64,000 nt of DNA from Gammaproteobacteria bacterium RIFCSPHIGHO2_12_FULL_35_23 (GTDB lineage: Bacteria > Pseudomonadota > Gammaproteobacteria > UBA12402): positions 1 to 64,000 of the forward strand of contig MGXT01000025.1 in the NCBI GenBank assembly GCA_001801465.1. The letters are read 5' to 3'. A program made the position numbers and the translations under genes. The notes below the pieces were generated by a model that was not told the origin of the DNA, searched no databases, and was given only the letters and a program-made list of their open reading frames with translations. Below, in pieces: positions 55,861 through 64,000 of the stretch (position 1 is its first letter; each line of letters opens with the position of its first letter).

Positions 55861-56804
55861 CGCAGGTTAATTATTCAATACAAGTACCTCGCAGCATTCA
55901 AAAAATTACTGAACATTTACGAGCCATTTTAAATAGTTTAGGTCAATTGAGTCGTTCTCCTTGGGCAAGTTTATTAACTTTTGCAGTAATAGGCATTGCG
56001 CTTGCTTTACCCTTAAGTTTATTTGTAGTACTAAAAAATATACAGGTAGTAAGCAGCAGCTTTCAAGCCTCAGGCCAAATCAATCTTTATTTACAAAATA
56101 ATATTAGTGATGAACAACTACATAATACTTTAGTTGTTCTCAATATGGATGAAGGAGTGGCTAAAAGTCAGTACATCTCTCCACAACAGGGCTTACAGGA
56201 TTTTGAACAAAATTCTGGTTTAAATGGTTCAGCCTTAAATTTACAATCCAATCCTTTACCGGGGGTAATTGTTGTCACGCCAGAATCAAGCCTCAATACT
56301 TTACAAATTGAACAATTATTGTCTCGATTATCTAAGCTTCCTAGCATAACCACAGCACAACTTGATTTAAAGTGGCTACAGCGACTCAATGCTATTTTAG
56401 CAATTGGTCATCGCACTGCCTTACTACTCATGATTATTTTTGCCATTGCGGTACTATTAATCATCGCCAATACCATTCATCTTACTACTCAAAACCATCA
56501 TGATGAAATCTTAGTCATTAAATTAATTGGTGGCACTAATAATTTTATTAGAAGGCCTTTTCTTTATAGTGGCATTATTTATGGTCTAGTTGGCGCAATT
56601 TTTGCTTGGTTATTAGTAGATATCATGGTGGGCTTTTTACAAAATCCCATTACCCATTTAGCTAGTCTTTATGGCGCCACTTATGTCATGCAAGGGTTAG
56701 GTCTTTCTACAACACTTTATTTAATTGGTGGCGGAATTTTATTGGGTTTAATTGCTTCATGGCTTGCCGTTAGTCGCTATATTTATGAAATTGAACCCAA
56801 ATAA
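55857..56804 (+). CDS. ftsX: Cell division membrane protein FtsX
   Basis: A 315-residue inner-membrane partner of FtsE with four helices and a periplasmic loop (about 65-170). The N-terminal SPWASLLTFAVIGIALALPL, then KLIGGTNNFIRRPFLYSGIIYG (the FtsX family loop), fit well. In many gammaproteobacteria rpoH follows; here it is about 6.5 kb downstream, beyond two kinase-like genes on the opposite strand. Confidence 0.95.
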   Translation: MTQVNYSIQVPRSIQKITEHLRAILNSLGQLSRSPWASLLTFAVIGIALALPLSLFVVLKNIQVVSSSFQASGQINLYLQNNISDEQLHNTLVVLNMDEGVAKSQYISPQQGLQDFEQNSGLNGSALNLQSNPLPGVIVVTPESSLNTLQIEQLLSRLSKLPSITTAQLDLKWLQRLNAILAIGHRTALLLMIIFAIAVLLIIANTIHLTTQNHHDEILVIKLIGGTNNFIRRPFLYSGIIYGLVGAIFAWLLVDIMVGFLQNPITHLASLYGATYVMQGLGLSTTLYLIGGGILLGLIASWLAVSRYIYEIEPK

Positions 56805-56843
56805 AATACTTAAACGTATAGTGGTAAAAAATAAATAGTTTAT

Positions 56844-59800
56844 TTAAGAGGACAAGACGGTTACAGACTCGAATAGACCATTGGCCCAATTAAGAATTAA
56901 AGCATCGAGTCTTTCTAAACAACTCTCATTTCCAGTTGTCCTTAAATTTTGTCGATACCTAGCTAAAATTTCAGAAAATTTAATACGCTCGAAAGGACTT
57001 GTAGAGAGTCCTTGTAATTCCACTAAAGTTTGAGCATGGAGTTGAATGGGTGGTGCTGCGAACCAACCTCTACTTATCTTGCTTTTTTGCATAGTTTCTA
57101 TTAAATTTACTAGTTCATCGAGTAAATGAAGTAAAATAGTTTCATCTGTTGTATCCTTAATAAATTGGTAACATCCTTCTCTTAATGGAGTGCTTTGTTC
57201 AATCAGAAAAGTATTCAAGAATACTAATGAATAAAGACTTCTATTAGTTAGTAGTTGATGATAGCAATTAGATAAAAAATTGGCTAAAAGACAACCAAAC
57301 TGTTGATCAGTTATCTTGTCTTGATCATCAATAAGTTTTTCTAGCCCCCGCTGTATTTCATCATACCATGGCCTGTACCGAGAAAACCACAAACTGAATG
57401 TTGTAGCGGGTCTAGGTATTTCTTTTAAGACAGTTAATAAAGCAGGGCCAAAAAGCTTCGGATCAAAGCCAGCTTTGAAAATAAACCGAAAAGTAGGCTC
57501 CCCTAATTCACTGGATGCTATGGGCATGTTAAACGCTCCTTGCAAAGCCATTTTTTCATAAACATTCAATTCTTGATAAATATTATAAAGCCTTATTAAA
57601 TTATTTGCAGGATCACCACTCTCAACTGACAAATCTTTTATCAAAGCAGTAATCGAAGCTTCTATATCCACACTAATTTTTGAATACTCTTTAATGATTA
57701 TTAAAGTAGCTACTAAATTAACCCGTATGCTAGCCCAGTCAATGGGATGAAGTTGATAAAAAGGTAAAAAACTAGTTGGCATTGTTCGATTATGTTCAGC
57801 TTTAATTCTATTTAGGGTAGCTTCTGTAATACTTTCAACCACCACAGGATTCCAGTTGCTTGCTACAAACTCACGTTTACAAGCTTCCAGAGTCACTGTT
57901 TTAAATCTTAATTTACTTAATAAACCTAACTCACTATAACTTTTAATTAATCGTTCTCGTGTTTGCACTAATTCCTTATTTTGTTGAATTCTCATTTCAG
58001 TAATATTAATAGCCACACTTGCAAAGATTGGAGCAGCCTGTAATCGCTGTCTGATTTGAGCATTGGTTAATTTTCCTATGTCATTATTATCATCCGTTAA
58101 AAACCAATTTTGTAACCGTTCATTAAATTTCTCATTAAATATTTTTCTAATACTAGTTAATAAAGTCTCGGGAAACTGCTCTAAAGCGGTTGTTTTATCA
58201 GCAAACTCGTGGGCATTTCCTAATAAGGTTTTAAAGCTAACATTATCCTCAAATACCCCTATTGCAATCACATTTGATTGACAATAAGAAATTATTTCAT
58301 TTTTCAAAACCTGAATTGCTTCCGCTTTTTCTATCATTGCATCAAGTGTTACTTGAGTAAAACTTATTTTAATATATCTTTCATATTCAACCTCAATAAT
58401 AATAGGTAATGCTCTAACAAAATCTTCAACTGCTCTACCTTTAAAGCTAAGAATGAACTGCAGATCATCATAAGCAATTAAAGTATTAATGTAATTTCTA
58501 CGAGTACGGGTAATATTCCGATAACTTTCAATAGTTTCATCATCCAATGCCGCCATAATGGGTATAAAAATTAGATCGCTTTGTATTCTTTCTCTAATTG
58601 CTGATGAAGCTAAATTAACAAAATCCTGATTTTCATCTTTCAGAAAAAATAAACACAGCTCTCGCTCTAACTTATTTTGACAAAGTTCATTAATTTCCTT
58701 ATAAAACGCATCATCAAGCTGATCAATTTCAGTCGTATACGCTGCAAATTCTACTGCTTGTTTTAGCAAACTTCTAACAGCATCAGGAAGTTGTAAAGTA
58801 AATATATTAAATTTATTTAAACAATACTCAGAAATTGCTAACAATCTTTCTGCTTGTGAAATCAGTCCCTCAACAGTAACGCTTTCCTTAGCCCTCTCCT
58901 CATATTCTCTTCGCTTTTCAGCTAATGCTTTGAATCTTACTTTTTTTCTGTTTCTTGTGCTTCTTATACCAAGATATAGGTCGTATGCTTGCTGCATTTC
59001 GTAACTATACAGCCTCATTCTATTGTAATTTTTTAAAGCTTGTACTTCTTTAGTTTTTCCTTCTCTAATTTCTCGGTACAGCAAAGCCGCTGATTTTAAT
59101 TCTTCAAGCGGTGGCATAATTGCTGTTATGAACTTATAAGTAAATCCTTTTTCATAAACTAACAAATAATAAAATAATGAAAATATGTCATGAAAAGGAT
59201 GGGCTCTTGGCCTAATATCAACATCGGTTAGAATATGCACACGATCTCTAGTCCAATACTCACTGTCTCCTTCAAAAAAAGTAGCAAGGTCTGTAACCCT
59301 GTAACTTAATCCAAAATCTAGAATATAGACTCTATACTCACCTGTCTCTTGATCTTGCACAATATTAATATTATCTGTTTTTAAGTCCCCATGGATAATT
59401 CCTTTTTCATGCAAAACCTTCACTGCTTTTAAAATTGCTATTGCAATTTTTAATCTTTCAATATAATCGGGTCTTACTTTAGCTAAATATTTTATAACCT
59501 GTATACCAGGTAATCTTGGCATTAATAGTCTATAAATATATTTATCTAGACTGATCTCAAAATCAAGTAACGGCGTTGTACCATAGACTGCTCCGAACAT
59601 CCTACTTTCAAAAGCTAGATTATCTTGCTGTCTTTCTAATTCACTTACTGCACCACTCCCTTCTTTGAGAGCCCATTGTGGTTGCCTTTCACTTTCGGTT
59701 GAAATTCTATAGGTAGTTGCATACACCTGGCCAAAGCTTCCACGGCCTAATGGTCGACCATAATCAAGATCAACTGCAGGTGAGCCCTCGGGCCCTAAAA

Positions 59801-59894
59801 AAGTAATATAACGCGATCTATCTGATAACCACAGACGGTAAGTAATTGCAGCAGCTGGGGATTGAGAGGCATCAGTGATTATTGAAGGGGGCAT
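56844..59894 (-). CDS. Large Hanks-type protein kinase with duplicated C-terminal modules (paralogue 1)
   Basis: A 1016-residue protein. Kinase motifs appear intact: GRGSFGQV (50-57), Lys77 in WALKEG, HGDLKTDN (168-175) and DFG (193-195). YWTRDRV and AHPFHDIFSL follow in the activation-segment region. Residues about 340-520 and 522-705 are two copies of a helical module, anchored by FFLKDENQDF (416) and FLTDDNNDIG (598), 182 residues apart. A smaller module, anchored by Trp836 and Trp944, is repeated near the C-terminus. No signal peptide or membrane helix. The whole plan is shared with the neighbouring gene. The position between ftsX and rpoH on the opposite strand, plus a PmrA-like box upstream, suggests a secreted effector (inference). 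Substrate and host target are unknown. Confidence 0.88.
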   Translation of the reverse strand: MPPSIITDASQSPAAAITYRLWLSDRSRYITFLGPEGSPAVDLDYGRPLGRGSFGQVYATTYRISTESERQPQWALKEGSGAVSELERQQDNLAFESRMFGAVYGTTPLLDFEISLDKYIYRLLMPRLPGIQVIKYLAKVRPDYIERLKIAIAILKAVKVLHEKGIIHGDLKTDNINIVQDQETGEYRVYILDFGLSYRVTDLATFFEGDSEYWTRDRVHILTDVDIRPRAHPFHDIFSLFYYLLVYEKGFTYKFITAIMPPLEELKSAALLYREIREGKTKEVQALKNYNRMRLYSYEMQQAYDLYLGIRSTRNRKKVRFKALAEKRREYEERAKESVTVEGLISQAERLLAISEYCLNKFNIFTLQLPDAVRSLLKQAVEFAAYTTEIDQLDDAFYKEINELCQNKLERELCLFFLKDENQDFVNLASSAIRERIQSDLIFIPIMAALDDETIESYRNITRTRRNYINTLIAYDDLQFILSFKGRAVEDFVRALPIIIEVEYERYIKISFTQVTLDAMIEKAEAIQVLKNEIISYCQSNVIAIGVFEDNVSFKTLLGNAHEFADKTTALEQFPETLLTSIRKIFNEKFNERLQNWFLTDDNNDIGKLTNAQIRQRLQAAPIFASVAINITEMRIQQNKELVQTRERLIKSYSELGLLSKLRFKTVTLEACKREFVASNWNPVVVESITEATLNRIKAEHNRTMPTSFLPFYQLHPIDWASIRVNLVATLIIIKEYSKISVDIEASITALIKDLSVESGDPANNLIRLYNIYQELNVYEKMALQGAFNMPIASSELGEPTFRFIFKAGFDPKLFGPALLTVLKEIPRPATTFSLWFSRYRPWYDEIQRGLEKLIDDQDKITDQQFGCLLANFLSNCYHQLLTNRSLYSLVFLNTFLIEQSTPLREGCYQFIKDTTDETILLHLLDELVNLIETMQKSKISRGWFAAPPIQLHAQTLVELQGLSTSPFERIKFSEILARYRQNLRTTGNESCLERLDALILNWANGLFESVTVLSS

Positions 59895-59930
59895 AATTAT
59901 TTATTCATATTATTAATGTTAATTATAAAG

Positions 59931-59963
59931 ATTATATTACTTTAATATTAATAAAACCTTAAG
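59931..59963 (-). promoter_or_regulatory. PmrA-box-like direct repeat and -10 upstream of kinase paralogue 1
   Basis: On the minus strand CTTAAG-N5-ATTAAT (59963-59947) matches the YTTAAK-N5-YTTAAK PmrA box at 11 of 12 core positions, continuing as ATTAATATT like the Legionella/Coxiella form. A TATAAT (59936-59931) follows after 10 nt, and a second TATAAT lies at 59927-59922. Box-to-(-10) spacing resembles PhoP/OmpR-type sites that replace a -35. Confidence 0.6.
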
Positions 59964-60041
59964 AACTGTTTTTATCAAAAAAAATTTAAAAGCTTAAAAA
60001 ACTTTATCCCTTGTTTTAATAACCATTATTTAACCCTAAAC

Positions 60042-62966
60042 TTATGCTGAAACTAAACTGCCCATGGTCAAATTAGCCATGTTAATAATAAGATCATCTA
60101 GTCTTGATAAAGAACGAATGCTGCCTCCCGCAACCAGACTGGCATGGTATTCTGCTAGAATTGTTGAAAGCTCTTCCTTATTAATAGGTACAGATAAACG
60201 CTCTAATTTTCTTATAGTGTCAGTATGTAATTCCGTATGGATGGCCGCAAACCAACTACTACTTGCTAAGGTTTTTGGCATTGATCGTATGTGCGTAATT
60301 AAATCAGTACATAATGTACTTAAAGCAGATTCTGGAGCAGTTAAAATAAATTGGCAATAATTATGTTTCACAGCTATCTGGGTAATAATAAACTCATTTA
60401 ATCTTTTTAAAGAGCGTACACTCTTTTGCGCTATTAATTGCTGACGATATTGAAACAAATTGCTGGCTAATAGACAAGCAAGTGACTGATCAGATATTTC
60501 GGCAGCACGCAGTTGATTTAATACTTGAAGCAAACTATCATGTAAAGCTGCATGTTGAGAAGTCCAAAAACTCATGGCTGCACAAGTTCTGGGCATTGCT
60601 TTAATGACTATTATTAGCTGCAAAATAAAATTTTTTGATTTAAACCCTGGCTTTAAAATAAATCCATAGTCTCGCTCAGGTCTTTTTAAAGCAAAGCTAG
60701 TTGAGGGAATACCCATGATCCGTTGCAAAGCCATTTTTTCAAAAATATCTAAATTTTTATAAATATCATAAATTTTTATTAACATTTCAGCAGGTGATTT
60801 ACCTTCTGCAAAAGGTAAATCACCTATAAATTGTTGAATTAATTCTTTCGTATTAACATCACTAACAGCGCTATTTCTAATAATAACCAAAACGTCCCTT
60901 AAATTATCCCTAATACTAACAAAATCAACAGGATACACCTGATAAAAAGGTTTAAAGTCGTGTGGGTTCTGCCGACTATGCTCGTTTTTAATTTTAGTAA
61001 ATATTGCCTCGGTTAAGCTACCCACTATTTCTGCCTGCCAACCAGCTAAGCGAAGCTCTGCTTGCCAATTAACAACGCTCATGGTTTTATATCTTAGCCT
61101 CTCAAACAAACTAATTTCAGCAACCCTACCAATCAAATCATTTCGTATTGTTACCAAGCGCTGATTTCTTTTAATCTCCTCTGTAGAGATTTTATCTGCT
61201 ACACTTTCAAAAATTGAATTTGCTCGTATCCGCTGTTTTACAGCGGCAATGTCTAGCCCACTTAATTCATAGTTAACATCTGTTAAAAAATAATGCTGTA
61301 AAGCAATTATGAATTTGTTTCGACAAGCATTTCTAATGTCATCAAGGATTGCCTCGGGCAATTGCTCTATTGCTGTAGCCTGAGCACTAAACTCTCTCAA
61401 CCCTTTCAAAAACAATTTAAAATTAACAAGGTTATAATAAACACCGGCTGTAATAAAATTGGTTTGACAGTACGCATTGATTGTTTCGCTCAAAGCAAGT
61501 AGTCCTTCTGCAATAGCCACCATATTACGCACGGTATCCTCAGTAAGGCTATTCTTAACTTTAACTTGATAAAGACCAGCAATACTCACAGGAATTGCGC
61601 TTAAAAAATCCGCTAGCGGCCTTGTTTTATAATTTATAATAAACTGTAAATTTTCATGAAAAATTAGTTTATTAATATAGTCTTGACGCTCAGCAGTGAC
61701 TCTCGTATAGCGTACTATCCTCTCATTAGCGATTAAATCAATCGCCTCTAAAAAAATGGGGCTCGCTGATAACCTAGCTCGAATTTGAGGAATTGTTAAA
61801 CGAGCAAGATCTAAGTTTTCATCTTTTAGGAAAAAGGTGTATAACGCATCTCGTAATTGACTGTCACAAAGCTGTTTTATTTCTTCAAAACAAACATGAT
61901 CTACTTGCTCAATTCCAGCCACACGATCTCTAAATTCAACGGTTGCTTTTAATCTATTTATAATGCTTGCTATATCTCTTAAAGCAAATAAATTAAAATT
62001 TCTTATGCAATATTCTTTTAGCTCAACAGAGATTTGCAATAAATTTTGTGCTCTACTAATCAAATCATCAATTTTTACTGCTTCTCGCCGCCCCTCCTCA
62101 TGTCGACGCCTATTAGCATAAAGGGTTCCTAATCTAGCGTATATTGCATCCCTCGTTGACTTTGGCATAACCCTCTCTTTTCTCAATCGAGAATGAAGTC
62201 TCGTTGATTCTTGTAGCTCGTCAAAACAATATAAAGCTACCTTAATTAAATTAAGGTCAAATCCCTTTTCAAAAAAACATAACATATAGAGCAAAGAAAA
62301 TATATCCTGAAAAGGATGGGCAATAGGACCGCGACCACCCTCCCTCACAAATACTCGGTCTCGAGTCCAATATTGACAATCATTATGGTTAGTCGTAGCT
62401 TCCTCCGTGCTTAGATAACTCATACCAAAATCTAAACTAACTATTCTGTATTCTCCTGTATTTTTGTCTTGCACTAAATGAAAATTTTCGGCTTTTAAAT
62501 CGCCATGAATTACTTGTTTGTCGTGCATAGCTTTAACAGCTTGCAAAATAGCTATCAATATTTTTAGTCGCTCCAGATAAGCTGGCTTATTTTCTTCTAA
62601 GTAAGTATGTAAATTAATACCGGGTAATTCTAACATGAGCATCTTATAGTGACCCCGTGAATCGTCTAATCGATGATAAAGCAGCGGTTGACGGCCATAA
62701 ATTCTATGAAATACCTTAATTTCACGTGCCCATACTTTTTTATAGTACGAATAAGTTCTATTACTAAAGTCAAACTCCTTAACAACTAAAGGGGGGAACC
62801 GCGAGGCTTGAGCTTGGTCTCTATAAGTAACTCGGTAAACCCTTCCATAGCTACCTTCTCCTAGCTTGGCACCATAAAAGATATCTATTGCTGCTGATTC
62901 ACCACTTGAGTCAGTAAACGGTGTAACACCACCATGGTGGGCATGAAGACGATAAGTAATAGGCAT
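60042..62966 (-). CDS. Large Hanks-type protein kinase with duplicated C-terminal modules (paralogue 2)
   Basis: A 974-residue paralogue of the adjacent gene. GEGSYG (36-41), Lys63 in VVKEF, HGDLKAEN (154-161) and DFG (179-181) give an apparently complete kinase. YWTRDRV and AHPFQDIFSL recur. The helical module repeats at about 302-480 and 481-663, anchored by FFLKDENLDL (378) and YFLTDVNYEL (559), 181 residues apart. The C-terminal smaller module repeats around Trp801 and Trp905, each ending RSLxRLxxxI. No signal peptide or membrane helix. It is separated by 147 bp of AT-rich DNA from paralogue 1 and has its own promoter. A secreted effector role is inferred. Confidence 0.88.
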   Translation of the reverse strand: MPITYRLHAHHGGVTPFTDSSGESAAIDIFYGAKLGEGSYGRVYRVTYRDQAQASRFPPLVVKEFDFSNRTYSYYKKVWAREIKVFHRIYGRQPLLYHRLDDSRGHYKMLMLELPGINLHTYLEENKPAYLERLKILIAILQAVKAMHDKQVIHGDLKAENFHLVQDKNTGEYRIVSLDFGMSYLSTEEATTNHNDCQYWTRDRVFVREGGRGPIAHPFQDIFSLLYMLCFFEKGFDLNLIKVALYCFDELQESTRLHSRLRKERVMPKSTRDAIYARLGTLYANRRRHEEGRREAVKIDDLISRAQNLLQISVELKEYCIRNFNLFALRDIASIINRLKATVEFRDRVAGIEQVDHVCFEEIKQLCDSQLRDALYTFFLKDENLDLARLTIPQIRARLSASPIFLEAIDLIANERIVRYTRVTAERQDYINKLIFHENLQFIINYKTRPLADFLSAIPVSIAGLYQVKVKNSLTEDTVRNMVAIAEGLLALSETINAYCQTNFITAGVYYNLVNFKLFLKGLREFSAQATAIEQLPEAILDDIRNACRNKFIIALQHYFLTDVNYELSGLDIAAVKQRIRANSIFESVADKISTEEIKRNQRLVTIRNDLIGRVAEISLFERLRYKTMSVVNWQAELRLAGWQAEIVGSLTEAIFTKIKNEHSRQNPHDFKPFYQVYPVDFVSIRDNLRDVLVIIRNSAVSDVNTKELIQQFIGDLPFAEGKSPAEMLIKIYDIYKNLDIFEKMALQRIMGIPSTSFALKRPERDYGFILKPGFKSKNFILQLIIVIKAMPRTCAAMSFWTSQHAALHDSLLQVLNQLRAAEISDQSLACLLASNLFQYRQQLIAQKSVRSLKRLNEFIITQIAVKHNYCQFILTAPESALSTLCTDLITHIRSMPKTLASSSWFAAIHTELHTDTIRKLERLSVPINKEELSTILAEYHASLVAGGSIRSLSRLDDLIINMANLTMGSLVSA

Positions 62967-63276
62967 AAATCTTCTTTTTTATAATTTTATTAAAATTATT
63001 ATAACAAGCTAATGATTAAGAAAGGCTTAAGAAGTTTTTATAAACGCTGTCTCCCTTCAAGAATCTATGTAGTTAATTGATTTATATGAATTTATTTTTA
63101 ACGGCTAGAATTATAGTTCTAATTTCCTACCAAACTTTATTGATCAACAAACAGAGAATAAAATTTTCTATTTTTTGATTTAAATTTAATCGCTTTTACT
63201 AAGTTAATAAGATCAATTCACGCTACCGATTTGGATTTATTAATGTTAAAATAATGGGCTTATTAGGAGACTACGA
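62967..63276. other. 310-bp AT-rich gap between kinase paralogue 2 and rpoH
   Basis: Divergent promoter region. It holds the PmrA-like box of the kinase gene near 63.0 kb. Because the CTTAAG half-site is self-complementary, the box can also be read toward rpoH, with TATAAA (63039-63044) 7 nt beyond it. No small gene was seen, and no heat-shock-type promoter could be recognised ahead of rpoH. Confidence 0.4.
62998..63031 (-). promoter_or_regulatory. PmrA-box-like direct repeat and extended -10 upstream of kinase paralogue 2
   Basis: On the minus strand CTTAAG-N5-CTTAAT (63031-63015) is a full 12/12 match to YTTAAK-N5-YTTAAK. The extended -10 TGTTATAAT (63006-62998) puts TATAAT 11 nt beyond the box. 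The upstream region of paralogue 1 aligns with it (ATAAAAAC, TTCTTAAG, TTAAT, TATAAT in the same order), so the two promoters are probably duplicates. Confidence 0.65.
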
Positions 63277-64000
63277 ATGACTATTAATTTTTCAATAATA
63301 AACAATAGCTTACCTATTGATAACCTGACTGCCTATACCCATCGGGTAAACAATATCCCTTTATTAGGTGAGCAAGAAGAGCATGATTTGGCAATTCGCT
63401 ATACTCAACACGACGACTTAGAGGCTGCTAAAAAGCTAGTTATGTCCCATTTGCGTTTTGTTATTAAAATCGCCAGAAAGTATTCCGGTTATGGCTTATC
63501 CCACGCTGATTTAATTCAAGAAGGTAATGTAGGCCTCATGAAAGCGGTTAAACGTTTTGACCCAACGGTAGGGGTACGTTTAGTTTCTTTTGCCGTTCAC
63601 TGGATAAAAGCTGAAATTCATGAGTTTATTTTACGTAATTGGCGTATTGTTAAAATTGCTACGACCAAAGCACAACGAAAATTATTTTTTAATTTGCGTA
63701 GCCTTAAAAAACAAATTGCTTGGTTAAAACAACAGGAAGTCACTGATATTGCCAATGAACTCAAAGTAAAAGAAAAAACTGTTTTAGAAATGGAATCCAG
63801 GCTTCATGGCCAAGATGAGTCATTTGATGCTCATGCTTGCGATGAAGCAGAAGAACAAGCTTTTGCTCCAGCTCAATATTTAGCTGATCATGCAGCCAAT
63901 CCTGAACTATTATTAACTAACAGCGATACTGCGGCAGACAATAAATCGCGCTTAATGGATGCATTCGACCAATTAGATGAGCGTAGCAAAGAGATTATTC
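63277..64000 (+). CDS. rpoH: RNA polymerase sigma factor RpoH (sigma-32), 3' truncated by the window
   Basis: Heat-shock sigma factor. The ATG at 63277 has AGGAG 8 nt upstream. The reading frame stays open to the window end (241 codons). SHLRFVIKIARKYSGYGLSHADLIQEGNVGLMKA is region 2, the segment containing RLVSFAVHWIKAEIHEFILRNWRIVK follows, QRKLFFNLRSLKK is the RpoH box, and DAFDQLDERSKEII begins region 4. Gene order after ftsEX fits gammaproteobacteria apart from the inserted kinases. Confidence 0.95.
   Translation, partial: MTINFSIINNSLPIDNLTAYTHRVNNIPLLGEQEEHDLAIRYTQHDDLEAAKKLVMSHLRFVIKIARKYSGYGLSHADLIQEGNVGLMKAVKRFDPTVGVRLVSFAVHWIKAEIHEFILRNWRIVKIATTKAQRKLFFNLRSLKKQIAWLKQQEVTDIANELKVKEKTVLEMESRLHGQDESFDAHACDEAEEQAFAPAQYLADHAANPELLLTNSDTAADNKSRLMDAFDQLDERSKEII

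Noticed and set aside
56820..56845. AAATAAA-TAG-TTTATTT inverted repeat between ftsX and the kinase gene
   Set aside because: Purely A/T, weak folding, and expected by chance in this composition.
1..64000. tRNA, rRNA, CRISPR, insertion sequence or prophage genes
   Set aside because: The longer intergenic gaps were read by eye and no cloverleaf, repeat array, transposase or phage gene was recognised.

Overview
The window reads as a piece of an AT-rich gammaproteobacterial chromosome. Family content and gene order point to the Legionellales (Coxiellaceae or Legionella-like, intracellular) rather than an enteric. The evidence is the ubiE-ubiJ-ubiB block, the M16-M16 / ftsY-ftsE-ftsX / rpoH neighbourhood, prpC-prpD, a QEGLA-motif metallopeptidase, several MFS carriers, and large multidomain proteins that look like secreted effectors. 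No rRNA, tRNA, CRISPR array, insertion sequence or prophage was seen. Coding density is high, and the genus is an inference.

Layout. 1-7.7 kb: the tail of an unknown gene and a bidirectional terminator, then a long minus-strand series coq7 > small membrane protein > TolC-like > lipoprotein adaptor > MacB-like ATPase > MacB-like permease > tkt. 7.9-9.2 kb: a divergent DUF1704/QEGLA peptidase with a palindrome between the promoters. 9.4-19.1 kb: minus-strand transport and quinone genes, namely a CPA1 antiporter, a two-part ABC importer without a binding protein, a heavy-metal P-type ATPase, ubiB, ubiJ and ubiE. 19.2-27.9 kb: a small membrane protein, rsmD, an orphan protein, a three-gene set (DUF1338 dioxygenase, YdiJ-like FAD/Fe-S dehydrogenase, YciI), a decayed AAA ATPase, a charged low-complexity protein and djlA. 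28-34.7 kb: waaA, a DMT carrier and a UbiA-like protein without its Asp motifs, then two MFS carriers and a ZIP transporter. 34.7-38.4 kb: a 1227-residue protein built around a trehalose-6-phosphate-synthase (GT20) fold. 38.5-48 kb: housekeeping enzymes (YafJ/EgtC-like amidotransferase, msrA, darP, D-Ala-D-Ala dipeptidase, ribD, an SDR, a class II aldolase, prpD, prpC, hemolysin III). 48-56.8 kb: family 4 UDG, an APC permease, an HPP protein, an M16 pair, and ftsY-ftsE-ftsX. 56.8-63 kb: two large paralogous Hanks-type kinases. 63.3-64 kb: the start of rpoH.

The most notable part is the kinase pair between ftsX and rpoH, genes that are neighbours in many gammaproteobacteria. Each protein has an apparently intact eukaryotic-like kinase domain followed by about 700 residues of unrecognised helical sequence. 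That sequence contains a roughly 180-residue module in two copies and a roughly 105-residue module in two copies. Upstream of each gene is a YTTAAK-N5-YTTAAK-type direct repeat 10-11 nt from a TATAAT, which matches the PmrA box that controls many Dot/Icm effectors in Legionella and Coxiella. The GT20-based 1227-residue protein, the charged 282-residue protein and the 172-residue orphan are weaker effector candidates.

Metabolically, the DUF1338 and YdiJ-like pair suggests a 2-oxoadipate > D-2-hydroxyglutarate > 2-oxoglutarate route. The quinone genes (coq7, ubiE/J/B and a UbiA-like pseudoenzyme) suggest an aerobic ubiquinone-dependent respiratory chain.
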